A stretch of 64,000 nt of DNA from assembly GCA_013180625.2 (NCBI GenBank), contig SNVD02009732.1, forward strand, positions 310,001 through 374,000, read 5' to 3'. This stretch comes from Boswellia sacra (Eukaryota; Streptophyta; Magnoliopsida; Sapindales; Burseraceae). Positions within the stretch are counted from its first letter, which is position 1. The number at the start of each line of letters is the position of its first letter. Positions 1 through 12,904 of the stretch are shown here, one piece after another. A program made the position numbers and the translations under genes. Under the pieces are notes generated by a model, which saw only the letters and a program-made list of their open reading frames with translations, did not search any database and had not been told where the DNA came from.

Positions 1-1481
1 CAATGCAATGTGTTTTGTACTAATTACTGTCTCCTCCAGTTTCTCAAGCCCCTCATCTTGCTCTGCTTCAAAGAAAGAATCACTTAACAAATAACCTTGA
101 CTCAAATAAAAACCCTCAAAATAACCCACAAATTTAACACATCAAGAAAAGGGGGAAATTTTTAAGAGAAACTAGCCTTTCATGATTTGTCGTTGAAGGC
201 CAACAAGGCCATGGTTGTCCAAGCCAGTTGTTCTGCTCATGGCATCAGGTTGCTTTATTTCTGGGCCAAGCAAGCTGTCCCTATTGGCAAAGTTCGACAT
301 GTTCAATGTGGAGGCCATCTGGTTTACTTTTGATCTCAAATTAGCAAGCATGTCCTTGCGACGATTCATCTCTTTGTCCGATCTGTACATCACAAATAAT
401 AACATCAACAAGAATCTAAAAAAAGGTCAACAGCAAAAAATTTATATGGAAGATCTGAGGTAGAAGTAGCATGTTTATAAACTCGTTAAGAAAGAATATA
501 CAAGCAGTTATACAAAAGGCAAAACAACATAACCAAAAAACAAAAAAAAAAAAAAAAAGATACAGCCAAAATTGTCTAAAGAAACTTATCATTTTTTACA
601 CAAAAAACAGAAGCTTCCAAATTTGGCAGCCTTTACTTTTAAAGTCTGAGGGAAAGCTTCCAAGAATGTGAAAAGGATTAGCAATGAAATAGATATCGTA
701 TAGAGTTTGAACAACCAATCAAATTGATTGGGGTAAATAAGATGACAAATGGAAGATATTACAACTAAAAGCGATTTAGACATTTCAAGTAGCCTCTATG
801 GCCTAACTAGTTAGCCATCAGAACCTTTATTTCACAAATGGCTAACCTTCTTTCTTTTTGCACATATCCTTTTCACACAAAAATGCATAAAGAAAACAAT
901 GAAATTTAAGTTTAGCCATCCTACCCACAAAACATACATTTACGACACCCAAGTATGGCTTCATTTTTTTTTTTCTTTTTTGTGTGTGGTTTGGGGGGGG
1001 GGGGGGGAGGGGATTGTTTGTGGTTGTGGAGGTGGGGAGGAAAATCCCAACGGCAAAAATGCAAGCATTTGGTGATCATGCACATACAGGAAATGAGGTA
1101 CCATCACAATATGTAACAATACAAGATGATGACAAAACCATTCAAAGAAAAACATGGACAAATGGGAATGTAGAATTTGTATTATATATAACCCAAAACC
1201 AAATATTAATGAATTGCTAATTGTATCTGTCTACACAAAATGCAACTCAATCAGTAAACTCACATGGCTTGCTTCACAGGAAGCTTAGATAAAAGGGACT
1301 GTAAGCTATCAAGCCTAGTCCCCAATATTGTAATCTTTCTCCGTATGGCAGAGGTGTGACGCTGGGATTCAGGTCCTGATGATGGTAACGAACTCCGTTC
1401 TGATAGCATGCCATTGATGTCATCTGCAAGTTTTACCGCTTCATTGTATTCCTTCATCCATGAGTCTGAAGTAGATGCCAT
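1..1481 (-). CDS. SYP5: SYP51/SYP52-type syntaxin (Qc-SNARE), 5' part, cut by the window edge
   Basis: A plant Qc-SNARE of vacuolar/prevacuolar membrane fusion. Coding exons on the minus strand are 1481-1264, 382-177 and 62 to the edge. The protein starts MASTSDSWMKEYNEAVKLAD and continues through ISDKEMNRRKDM, LNMSNFANRDSLLGP and EQDEGLEKLEETVISTKH, colinear with the SYP5 family. This covers the N-terminal helical domain and the start of the SNARE motif; the rest of the SNARE motif and the C-terminal membrane anchor lie outside the window. Intron 1 is GT-AG. Intron 2 appears to be GC-AG (AAAG|GCTAGT, 177/176), with a tandem AAGCAG acceptor at 68-63. The ATG at 1481 follows a good acceptor (TTTTAG, ending about 1490), so the leader is probably spliced. 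SYP51 and SYP52 cannot be told apart here. Confidence 0.93.
985..1015. repeat. Poly-G run inside SYP5 intron 1
   Basis: A run of 15 G (about 993-1007) is followed by AGGGG and preceded by TGTGTGTGG. Such a long G tract is unusual in this AT-rich DNA and could form a quadruplex on the plus strand, meaning C-rich in the SYP5 pre-mRNA. It could also be a length-unstable simple repeat. Confidence 0.8.
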
Positions 1482-3287
1482 TGAACTAAAACAGTAAATT
1501 GAGATTAGTCACCAGCTGTTATAAGCTAAACATGATTTGTAATTAGGTCACCATTCAATGATGTAAGAACATCGAATAAGTCGGCCCTTTCTTTTATGCA
1601 ATGGGTAAAGTTAGAATCCATACGATCAAGAACTGAAGATTACATTGAGTGGGACCAAAGAAATCGAACTTCATTAACATTATTATAATCTCTTTAACAT
1701 ACAACCTCAACTCCCATTCAATTCTAAATTCTATCTCCGAATTTCACAACCTTATACATTAAAACAAGCCCTATTAAGAGCTCTACGTTATTGTATAGAG
1801 AGCACACATTTGATATAAGATCAACAAACACTATATATCACAAGTTCCCTTTTAATAACAACAAAAACCAAATAAAAACTCACATTGATCTAAAGTTTAC
1901 ATTGTAATAGATTACGGTACAAACGAAATTCCAATATTTAACCCTAATTGAATCCACCATAAACAAAGCTCGAGTAGCCCACATATTTGAGAGAGGTACA
2001 TTTTAATATAATATTTACCTTAGTGTATTTCGAGATTTTCCTACTTAAATAATTGGGTTCTAATTTTAGTTAATTGACAGTGCAAGTGATGCATTATGTG
2101 TTAATTTTTTAACTCTCTATCAGTCGTTAAATTAGATTTAGATGAATAGTGATTAATTAGTTTCTCAATTTAAGTTAAAAAACTAAGTCCTAGTAACCTT
2201 ATCCTATTCATTATATATTATATTATAGGGTACTAAAAAAAATCTAGGTGTAATAATGTATTGTATTAATTTACAAAATATTTATAAAATATTATACACA
2301 AAAAATATTTAAGATACGTGATTCATAATATTTGGGGCCAGATGCCAAGGTCGGGATGTTGGAGGTCAATCCTGAGTCTCAGATACTCAAGGTAAGGTCC
2401 TAGGCCCTAGGTGCTCAGGGTCAAGGTTAATATTACACGATGCAATCCTAATAACAGTAATAAAGGGTGAACTATAAATTATGTTTATTAACATTAAAAG
2501 AATGTAATTAATAACACGAATTTACATTGTATAACTTATATCATATATGTGCATTTGAGGGTTGTACTTTATATCTAATACAATAAAAAACTGTGACCAA
2601 ATTGAAACACATGTATTATATTATTTTGCACTATTCCATTAAAAGCATTTTATATAATGAATTCAAATGAATTGCAAAATTAATGTCTGTTTCACAATCA
2701 ATTATATTCCACACCAATTTTTTACACAACTTGTGAGAAATTTTTTCAATGGTTAAGATTGAATCTAAAATTCATAATTAATACACCTGAAAAATGAATC
2801 ATGTCAAATTTAATATCAACATTTGAAAATGCATTGATGCTAGTAATTTATGTCTAAATTGTGCAAAAGAAGAGAAGCCATTGATCCTAGTTGAACTTGC
2901 ACTAATGCAAGAAATCAGCATTTCCCTTTTCATAAACTTAGCTAAACCATTCTCTGACAATTATCAAAATATAAGCAACAGATCAAATTATTTCCCGCTC
3001 CAGAAAGAAAAACAATACCGCATGAATTTGCACTGTCAATGTTTGTTTCACATTCAGTGAATTTGGCTTTTGAATTCAAGAAAATTTAAGTTAAACTATT
3101 GCATGTAATTCAAAATTTCTTTTTTCATAAATGAATTCATTATCCAATAATATAAGAAACTAAGCAACAGAGCAAATTGACAACAATTAATTTGGAGAAT
3201 CAATCACCTAAGAAAAATATTATTAACAAGTCAAATTTTATCACTTCAGATTATTTTGATGTAATTAAGAACACGACCAACACTTAC

Positions 3288-3405
3288 CGGCGGCGGCTGG
3301 ACTGCTGGCTGGATGCTGTAATCGACAGCCGGAAACGCTGCTTGTGTTGGCTGGCGGCGTGGTGGAACGTTGGATACAGTTGAGAGTCGAGCGGCTAGGG
3401 TTTTT
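3288..3405 (-). other. Predicted 5' UTR exon and promoter-proximal region of the SYP5 gene
   Basis: On the minus strand a GC-rich stretch ends in a near-perfect donor, CCG|GTAAGTG, at 3288/3287. The matching acceptor lies just before the SYP5 ATG near 1490, giving a leader intron of about 1.8 kb. A telobox-like AAACCCTAG lies on the minus strand at about 3395-3403, as is common near the start of plant housekeeping transcripts. The plus-strand reading frame here is an artefact of the GC-rich leader. The transcription start is inferred, not seen. Confidence 0.5.
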
Positions 3406-3419
3406 AGATTGGGAAAAGT

Positions 3420-6400
3420 TGCCTTTACATTAGTTATTATGCGGTTTTAGCGTCATCTCGATCTGAAATTTGGATATTCAAACGTGAATCAGGGTCCCGA
3501 TCAACCAAAAATTCAAAATTGATTATAAAAATAAAAAAAAAATACAATAAAAAGAGAATCACTTGGTTATCTATAATAGGAAAATACATGCCATATAAGG
3601 AAAGACGGGAAAAAAAAAAGATACAGAGACTTACAATTTGGTTGGTTGCCGAGAAAATGCAGGAAAAGGCAAGAAAACTATCGGGTTCTTGCTGGGAATT
3701 TGGTGGCTTCCGGTCTTGCTAATAACAAAATTGAATAAAAAAAATAATAATTGTACTGATCCAACGACACAACGCCACGTCAGTTTTCTAGAGTTACTTA
3801 CATGTAGAGCAATATGCGTCCCTTCACATACACCTACGGTGCAAATGAAATGATACACGAAAAAATAAAAATAAAAAATAAATTTCCACAAAAAAAAATA
3901 CCAACAAAATTTATCAATGCAAAAACCTTAGGGTCAAATTTATTGTCTTTTAAAATCTACAAAATTTTTATTTTCTTTTCCATATTTAATTTGGCTTTAA
4001 TGAATAAATTTAAATATCCTTTATTCTAAGAAAGTATCTTCAAAAGTTATATTTTGTTAAGAGCTTGTTGTTTTTGGCTCTCTAGGATTAGGATTTTATA
4101 TATATTCCCATAACCTTCTTTGTTTATTTCCTAGCCTAGCCTTATATCTTTCATGACTTTGAGTCGCATATATTGTTATTGATAAATTTTATTGGAGTTA
4201 AAATCATAATGATTACGTGAATTTGAAATTTAAGTTGATTTTTTTAACGTAGTTTGAACAATAATGATTTGTGTAATTTTTCATTTTTCATGGCAATTAT
4301 ATTTTTAGCATATCAATCACTTTTAGTGGATTTTAAGAATTCCATAATTAGTGAAGAGTTCTCTTGATAATGAATATTTCAAATCATTGAAATGCATTGA
4401 TGATAGTTAAGTACGTTAAATAGAACTATTATTAATCAGTATAGAATTTTCAGTCTTTATTTTTATTTACAAATTCAAATATTGTAATCATATTGTTATT
4501 TAAATTTACCATAAATTACATAAAAAATAGAATTAATGAAATAATTCTTAAATATACATGAAAAATAAATTTGACATGTCAAAGATACTTAAAAACTTAG
4601 AAAATCTCATATTATGAGAGAATCCTAACATCTAAATTTTGAATTATCAAGGGTGATGGGAAATATAGAATCACTTGAAAAAAAAAAAGAGGAGCAGAGA
4701 AGAAAGAAAATATGTTCTCCATTACATTACCATAACGAGCTAGTGGAGGATGTGATTGGGCCTGAATTGGGCTGAAATTTTAATGGACTAAGTTGGGCTG
4801 GGTTTAAATATGTTTCATATTAAAATTTGAATTTTAAGTAAATATAATGGTGAATACATATATAAATAAAATACAATATGTTTCATATTAATATTATTAA
4901 AGTGATTTGTTATGAATTAACAAATCGCTTTCAATTTATTATAACTGTGTATTATATATATAAAACACCATTCCAAGAAGGATGGCATTCAAAGAGAAGT
5001 TAATTCCAAAGTAGAATGTTTCCGCTCAAACAAGTTAGAAGTGACCATGGCGTTATGAACAAGTAAATACAAAGTGGAAATATTATGACAGTTTTGGCAA
5101 TTCTCATCAGCTCCATAGATTTTGAAAACTATCACTAACACCCCAATTTAGTTATCTTTGATAAAAACCTATCATTTTAACACAATTAATACATAACAAT
5201 TGACCACAATACCTTTCTATATATACCTCATGGGTTGAATTAAATATTTGTTTAACATATACATTCAATAACATTTTTATGCTTTTTATTATAAGAAAAT
5301 ATAATAAATAGTATTTGACTGTATAATTACATGATTCAAAAAGTATGTAATCGTACCGAATTAAAAATTAGGAAATTTTCTTTTAGGGTTATTCTAATTT
5401 GACTCAAATGTCAGAAGAATTATACTATGCTAAATATAGAGTTTCATTGTTAATTTGTTAGACTTGATTACATAAAATGATTATTTTGAAATATTGAAGT
5501 ATTATTCAGACTATCATATTTTAAGAAGTTTGGAGTAGGCAAATAACTTTTAGGGTGTTATTGTAGTTTCATAAACTTGTGGGATTTGATGGACAAACAT
5601 ATTGGGGTGTCATGTGTTTCTCCCGAAGTATTAAAAGGCCTAGATCTATTCAACAATATATTGTCTGAAAAGTCCAACGAAAAGTTGAAAGCCAATAGAA
5701 ACTAAATTTAAAGAATCACATCAGTTTGACCAATACAACACTGGACTAATAAATACTCTGCACAAGAAAAGGTGTAGGCAATCAGTAAGTGCTTTTCGTG
5801 CAATATGGAAGCCCTGTCTGTCCAGATTCATTCCCGTACTTTCTATAAATATCCATTATCTGAAAAAGGAAAAAAAATGAAAATACTAATTTTTGTTCTT
5901 AGTTATAATTGGTATTTAATAAAAGTACTAGAAAAAGAAAATCACATTTTTATATAATTTTTTAGGAGATTTAACTAAAGAAAATTATATTTAGTTATTA
6001 AGAAATTCATAGTTCATCATATATAGAATATATTCCCTATTATTTATGTTTGATTGATTAATATATATTATAATACCAAATATTCTCTCCATAATTATTT
6101 TATATATAATTTATTTGTAAACATATTTTTCAATGGACTATTCTTCTAGACTTCTAGTTCTAGTAAAATGATATATATATATATATATATTCCGTTTAGA
6201 CCTGGTTCAAGACAATACCAAACTATTATTTTAATTTAATTTTTAAATAATATGTTTTAAATAGCAAACCAAGCATTCTTCAAATAGGAATTAGAATCTT
6301 TCAGAAGAATGATAGTATTTTAATTAATTAATTTGTAGATAACACTTTATAATTTTTTGTCACCCCAGTAACACTTCATAATTTTATTATCACCCCAGGG

Positions 6401-6820
6401 TGATATGTATTTTATAAACAGAATCATTTTTTCTAATAAAAAATATAACTCCATTAAATAAAATTTTTCTCCAATCTCCTCCAACATATGATAGAATTTA
6501 TCATAGATAACATTTATAAAAAATTTATATTTTTCATCTATGGATTTGTTTTTTAGTAATAACAACAATAAAAAAGACGAGAGATAAAGTTGCGAGGCCT
6601 TCTCCTCCCTGCCTCATTTTTTATTTTAACTCCGAATTTTTTTGTCCCATCCTTGATGGTTTAGATAATTTCATAAATGTTAAGACAATGAATGCTCCTC
6701 ATCCCTCTTATTCTACCATCAATTTGAATAAAATTATTTTTGATTACCCAAATTTTGTTAGCATTCTAATTGAAAATTATCTCAAGTAATAAATATTTAA
6801 TAATAAATTTTTATAGTTAA
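3420..6820. other. Intergenic, AT-rich, no gene seen
   Basis: No reading frame here shows recognisable protein similarity or exon structure. It contains poly-A/T tracts and a (TA)n run near 6172-6190. The short frames at 3.5-4.0 kb and 6.35-6.57 kb have the composition of random AT-rich DNA. Confidence 0.6.
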
Positions 6821-6821
6821 T

Positions 6822-7229
6822 TTAAGGTCAGTTTATTTCGGCTTTTTCACACAGAATTTACTGGAGTAGATCTTTTTAGAATAGACTTTTTATTAAAAAG
6901 TTTTTAGTTATTTGATGAGATAAATATAAAAGTACTTATTATAATTAAATTACTAAAATAGAATTTTGTTATATGGAAAGAATAAAGTAAAATATTTAAA
7001 ATTTAATGAGGGTATTTTTAATATTTCAAAACTTAAAAATAGCTTAAAAATAGCTTTTCACAAAAGCCTCAATTTTGGATTTCTCTTAATAAACGTAAAA
7101 CAATTTTTTTAATCATCCATAACTCTTCTCAGTTGATAGCCAAACGATATAAAAAAAAATTTAAAAGAGCTTTTGACATTAAAAAAACTCTTTTAACCAA
7201 TAAAGAAGCACAAACAAACACGTTCTTAG
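6822..7229. mobile_element. Candidate MITE, about 400 bp
   Basis: The left end reads AAGGTCAGTTTATTTCGGCT. The reverse complement of the right end reads AAGAACGTGTTTGTTTGTGC, giving imperfect terminal inverted repeats with the GTTT(G/A)TTT core common in plant MITEs. The interior is AT-rich and noncoding. Flanks TTA and TAG are a poor target duplication. Superfamily is not assigned. Confidence 0.35.
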
Positions 7230-7529
7230 TATTTTTCTTTATTTTTATTAAAAAATTTTATGATATGATTTTATGACAATAATTTTCGAAGAGAGGTCCT
7301 ACAACTTTGAACGTACAAGAATTGTTGTCAATTTGAACATTTAATTCGGCCAAAGGGGGTTGAATGAGAATTTACTCCATTCCAAAATTATCCAATTGTT
7401 TTCTAAAAAATAGAAATACCTTTTCCATTTTCAAAAACAAAAACAAAAACAATTTGCTTTCACCTTTCATATTTCTACCAATTATGCAGTCATCTTCATC
7501 TCCACTCCTGTATTTCTGGCTTCCATTCA

Positions 7530-7537
7530 TATAAATA
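7530..7537 (+). promoter_or_regulatory. TATA box of the APS kinase gene
   Basis: TATAAATA sits about 30 bases upstream of a likely start near 7562. A short leader exon then ends at a good donor, CTCAG|GTACTT, at 7596/7597. A leader intron of roughly 0.5 kb to just before the ATG at 8103 is inferred; the acceptor is uncertain. Confidence 0.5.
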
Positions 7538-8102
7538 CAACCCCTCTTTCTTTCCCCTTCTACAAACAAACATCAACAACCCAAAAGGGCTCTCAGGTAC
7601 TTGATCTCTTTCTGAGTCTGAGTACCCGCGGAGGTGTAAATTTTGCTACTTTTATTTGCGTGCTCGAATTTTTGTGTTAATTTTTTGGTTGGTTTCATAT
7701 GATGGGGTGGTTCTGGATATGATATTATTGCATGGTTTATCATGCTTTAATCTTTACAATGTACATTTTCCCTTCATTGTTTGGAACCATTTGTTTCACG
7801 ATTGCAAACTTGATATTTTTTGCCGCTATGGATCCTGATTCATGTCATATGTATCTTTCGTAAAGCTATGGTTTTTGTTATGAACTGTTTGAATAATTTG
7901 AAGGGTAATCATTTTTTGGATCATATAATCATTATATTAGACGAAACAGCATTGGCTTGGTCATTTAATATGTGGGTTGCTCTTGCTCTGTAAGTGTAGA
8001 TTTTTTCTGTTCGTTGAAGAAATCTTGTTCAAATGAATCTTTTAGCTGATTTGTTGATGTTTATTTTTGGAAGGGGGAAGTGAAAAATAATTTTTTTTTG
8101 TG

Positions 8103-11100
8103 ATGTCTACTGTTGGAAATTCAACCAATATATTTTGGCAAGAATGCCCAGTTGGGAAGATTGAGAGGCAGAAGCTACTTAACCAAAAGGGATGTGTGGT
8201 ATGGATTACGGGTCTTAGCGGATCAGGTTTTTTTTTCTCAAATTTTCAACTTTTCCTTTTAAGCCATATAACAATGTTTGGTACATTGGAACTCATGTTG
8301 TTTATAGTTTGTAGTGAACTTTGAATTCCAAATCTTGGTATGAAAAGACTGCTTTTTGTGAAATTACGTTGTGTCCAGGGAGGAGATGTAAGAGCAGCAC
8401 TTTGAGTGGCTAACATATAAAAAGGCAACTCACTAGCCAATTGTAATTTGTAATTGCAAGTAAATCTTTTAATTTTATTGAACCATTTTATTTGTACAAG
8501 AGCTGAATAGCTGAACTGAGTTGATGCGACTATACTTTTATTATCATGGCGTGTTGAAAAAATTTATATTCTTGATCTGTGCAATTAAATTGCTTATAAT
8601 TGTAATGTTAGATACATAATTGTGGTATATACTTATTGAATTTGTTTTGGTAAAAGACTTGAAAAGCCTTTTACTGGGCTGATTGTTTCCTCAAACACAG
8701 TACCTCTTATTCAAACTTCTGTTAATTGTTCAGGGAAAAGCACACTGGCATGTTCAGTTAACAGAGAACTTTATTCTCGGGGAAAGCTGTCATACATCCT
8801 CGATGGAGACAACCTTCGACATGGACTAAATAAAGATCTTAGTTTCAAAGCCGAAGATCGGACTGAGAATATACGTAGGGTTGGTAAGTATAGACAAACC
8901 TTTTATTGGACTTTGGTTTCTCATTGTATAAAGAAATAATTCATTTCTGACAAACCGTAAAACAGATTTGAACCCTTTATTGAAAGTGATTAATGTGTCT
9001 GTATTCGTAAGAATATAAAGAAAACTTGTAGTCTTGTATGACTAATATAAACCACCAAAGTTGGATTAATGATGATAGTTTTACATGTTGCTTGTGAACA
9101 ATGTGGTTCAATTTTCCTAATGATTTATTGAAATCATTCACTGATTTGGGAAAATCTCTTGATTTTGAATTTAATCAGCTTTAGCTCTATCGGGCTTTGC
9201 ATTGTCATATTTTTTTTTCTTTTTTCTTTTTCGTGTGATTTAATCAATAGTAAGGGCACCCAATGCTATGTCTCTTTTTGGTTTGTGTCTTTGTGTGAAT
9301 TGTCTGGAGGTAGCTTCTGCTGCAAAGCTGATGTAGTGATCCTAATCTGGCTCTTCTAAATGGCTATTTTGCTTTCTAAATAAATATGTAATGGCCAAAG
9401 CCCACTTGCCATTAAGCTCAAAGCAAAGGTGTTAGCTGCAGAGATAGGAATGCAATGAATTCCATTTGTATATTACTGAAACATCCATCATGCAGCAAAT
9501 TTAGGATTTTTTCTAGTCCGCTGAGAATTTCATACATGAATTATTCAAATTTTAGCATGTAAATCTCAAATACCAGTATTTGTTAATTGTTTCTTTAAGG
9601 AGAAAAATAAGGATATGATGGCATAACTCTTCGCTAACTTATCCATAACTTGCAAAATGTCAACAAATCTGAACTCAATGTCAACTAAAAATTGCATGGT
9701 TGATTTGAATAACTGTGAAATTATAAATCTTGTAGTTTTCATTGTATGGTTTTGATGTCATTTATTTTGTTCCATTCAGTTTTAAGTTGTTACTTTTCTA
9801 CTACAGGTGAAGTAGCAAAGCTCTTTGCAGATGCTGGCTTAATCTGTATTGCCAGTCTGATATCTCCGTATAGAAAAGACAGGGATGCTTGCCGTGCAAT
9901 GTTGCCGGATTCAAACTTTATTGAGGTACGGCTTCTTGTAGAAGTTTGTTATGTGCTTTCTTTACATTTGTCTGTGGAGGAAATATCATCTTAACTACGC
10001 AAATACAGGTCTTCATGAATATGCCTCTGTCATTGTGCGAGGCAAGAGATGTGAAAGGCCTTTACAAACTTGCACGGGCTGGAAAGATCAAAGGTTTGGT
10101 TTCGAACTATATCTCCTGCAACTGGGAAAATTCACTCTTGGGAATTTATTTCCTTTCTTTTAAATATGTTTACTAGAGTTGAAATGAAAAATATATTTGT
10201 TGGCATCTGTCTACATCAGTGAATATACTTTTCTCATATGATTTTTTTAATAGTCGTATGGTTTGCACTCTTTTTTAAGCATCCTGTCCTCTGCCTTAGA
10301 ATTGTGAGGAATTCATGGTAAATGAAGAGGTCTTCTAGGAAGCTTTAAGAGGAGTGTCATGGTGCCATCTGTGTCACTCTCTGCACCACAAAAATTTGAT
10401 CTTATTGAAAAGTGGTGTCATCAGCTAGCACAAATGATATGCTAAGTCATCGGCTGACTTTAATCTCACTTAGTCAAATTTATTTCAAGGTGCTAAAACA
10501 ATATGTGGTAAGCATTGAGGGTACCTTTTTTCTGGTTATCTGAATCATTCATCATCTAATTGTTTCTTGCATAACATTTTCCGCTTATTTCAAACCACCT
10601 TTAAAGCTGTGTTGTCTTATCATGTTTTTCCAAACCATTATGCTCATAACATTTAAGTTCCAAACTGTTTTGAAAACTTTATACCAGATGATTGCTTCGG
10701 TTTAGCAACAGGAAGGTGCCTTAAGCATCTCAATATTCCTCATTTTTGGACTTATGACTGTGCTATTGTCTGAAATTTGGATTTCATTGCATATCTTGAT
10801 GGCAGCATGTTCTATGAAGTTTGAATTGGCTTAGGGTGAAATTAAGAATTTTAAATTTCTAGCCCACTTCCACATTTACAACTATTAAATTTAAAATAAT
10901 TCCAAATTACTGGGAATATTATTACACAATTATTGACAAGGAATAGTACACCATATAGCTAATGCAAATGATTTTACTTACATTCATTTCATTCTTAATT
11001 ATTGCATTTGTAGTTAAATTTTTTTTATAAACTTAGCCTTCTTTAAACTGCCCTTTTGTTAATGCTGAATAATCATGATGCATTGCAGGTTTTACCGGGA

Positions 11101-11552
11101 TAGATGACCCTTATGAACCGCCATTGAATTGTGAGGTACACTTTGCAAAATTAACGTGTTCTTGTGGCATGTTATTTCTTGCATGAACAATTGACTACCA
11201 TGTTGCCTGCTATGTTGTGTTTAATGTTTTTTGCACATAGATCCCCTTGGAGCCACATACTTGATATAAATATCCCACATTTTCTGGCTACCAAGCTTGT
11301 AGCTTGTTAATATAGCCCTCAATTGGCACTTGGTTAACAAGGGAAAGGCCAAGAGTTTTCTGGGCATATAAAAAATAAAAAAGTTCTTCTGTATCTTGGA
11401 CTGAATACTGCTTTTCTTTTCTTTTCTTATTTTTTTTTTCGTTTCTCCAGATAGAAATAAAACAGAAAGATGGAATTTGCCCCCCGCCGAATGCCATGGC
11501 AGGACAAGTAGTGACGTACTTGGAAGAGAAAGGATTTCTCCAAGATGAGTGA
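8103..11552 (+). CDS. APK3: Adenylyl-sulfate (APS) kinase, cytosolic APK3 type
   Basis: Phosphorylates APS with ATP to give PAPS, the sulfate donor for sulfation. Exons 8103-8226, 8734-8883, 9807-9925, 10009-10093, 11089-11135 and 11451-11552 join in frame to 627 bases, 208 residues, with GT-AG introns. Visible motifs are the P-loop GLSGSGKS (residues 37-44), [10 protein letters not shown] (65-74), SPYRKDRD (111-118) and [12 protein letters not shown] (160-171). There is no N-terminal extension, so no plastid transit peptide, which matches the cytosolic APK3 branch. Cys15 (in WQEC) and Cys48 (in STLAC) align by spacing with the redox disulfide pair described for Arabidopsis APK1 (Cys86/Cys119). 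A GTG just upstream of the ATG is not used here as the start. No defect was seen. Confidence 0.97.
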
Positions 11553-11859
11553 TCCCCACACTTCATTTCTGTTTGTTTGAAATCTTATATCTGCTACGCT
11601 AAACTGGAAGATCCCATGTGATTTCATAACATTGTAGTCTTCTTTGCTTTACCACCTACCTGTTAGAAGAAGGTTATTAATTGTGTAAAGTCTCAATCAT
11701 TTTAATCTCAAATAGGGATTTTTTCTTTCTATTTTAGGGATAATTTAGAGTTTTCAAATCAAGAGGGTGTATAGGTTAGATGGTATTGGATCATTTAGAC
11801 CTTTGTGATATTTGTATTTCTTATGTCTAATTTCTGATCATTAAGAATTGTATTAAAGT

Positions 11860-12899
11860 TTTATCTGGAAATTCGTCTACAATTCTACCGCATAATTTAT
11901 GAATATCGGTTCATTTACACCTCAATTTAAAGTTCATTGCTGTTGTAGCATGTGATAATCAAGTAGATTATATTGATACATTTAAATGTCTACTGGAAAT
12001 ATATCATTAACAGTTCCATAAAAACTTTATATGATCAGGTTGCAGCATTTTGCGGGTAGAGGTTCAATTCATCATCTTTGCTCTAATATTTTGTCAAGTA
12101 AAAACTTACCTAAAAGCTTAAATTATTAGATAAACATTTAGATAATAATATTAAGCTCTCCAACAGCTGCTCTGAGCCTCATGAGATTCTACTTGATGGA
12201 TGCTTTTGGAAGAAGTATTTTTGTTGGAAAGTACTTCCAAAGAAGCTCAGCGAAGTGCTGGGCTAGAGTTAAAAATTAAAGTGCGGGTGGTGGCATTTTC
12301 AAGAAACAGAATGAGCAAAATAGATTAAATTTGTTTGATCTCTCAATTTTTAGCTTAGCATAAATTGAAAAATGCATTCAATTTCATCCTCGTTTAGCTA
12401 TACATAAACTAGTGGGTACTTTTATGTTCTTGAGTGTTATAAAATGTACTATAGCTCCAAAAATTATAAACTATGCATAAAATTAAATCAGTATAACATT
12501 TATTTATAGATTATCAACAAGTGTTAAGATATATAGAATGAAAAAGTAAAAATTGTTTTTTTTCTTATTTTCATATTTTGATGGAATAAGGGACAGGAAA
12601 TAATAGGAAATGAAATTATACTATGTTATTAAAATTTTACTATTTAATCTTTTTGCTCAATTTCATGATAGAAAAGAATGGAATAAATAAACAAACGGTG
12701 AGGTAAAAAATTGTTTTGCTAGGTTCCCTTGATATTTGAGTGGAAGAGAATACAAACAAAAATCTAATAACAAATGTGCTTTGTAGAGGACAGAATTCTG
12801 CATTTAAAAAACAATTTTAAAATTATGATAAATTTAAGTTTTCAAATTTATAATTGACACTTGAATGTTGAGCAAATATCACAAGTGAAATGACTTATT
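11860..12899. other. Intergenic DNA between APK3 and the solo LTR, no gene seen
   Basis: The APK3 3' UTR probably ends within about 300 bases of the stop. After that only AT-rich sequence without a plausible exon is visible. Confidence 0.5.
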
Positions 12900-12904
12900 A
12901 TTAC

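Noticed and set aside
2330..2440. GC-richer patch with a near-palindrome around TCCTAGGCCCTAGG
   Set aside because: It lies in the SYP5 leader intron; no repeat ends, promoter or RNA fold could be supported.
3177..3383. 68-residue plus-strand frame with a GC-rich end
   Set aside because: The GC-rich part is better explained as the SYP5 leader exon on the minus strand, which ends in a strong donor.
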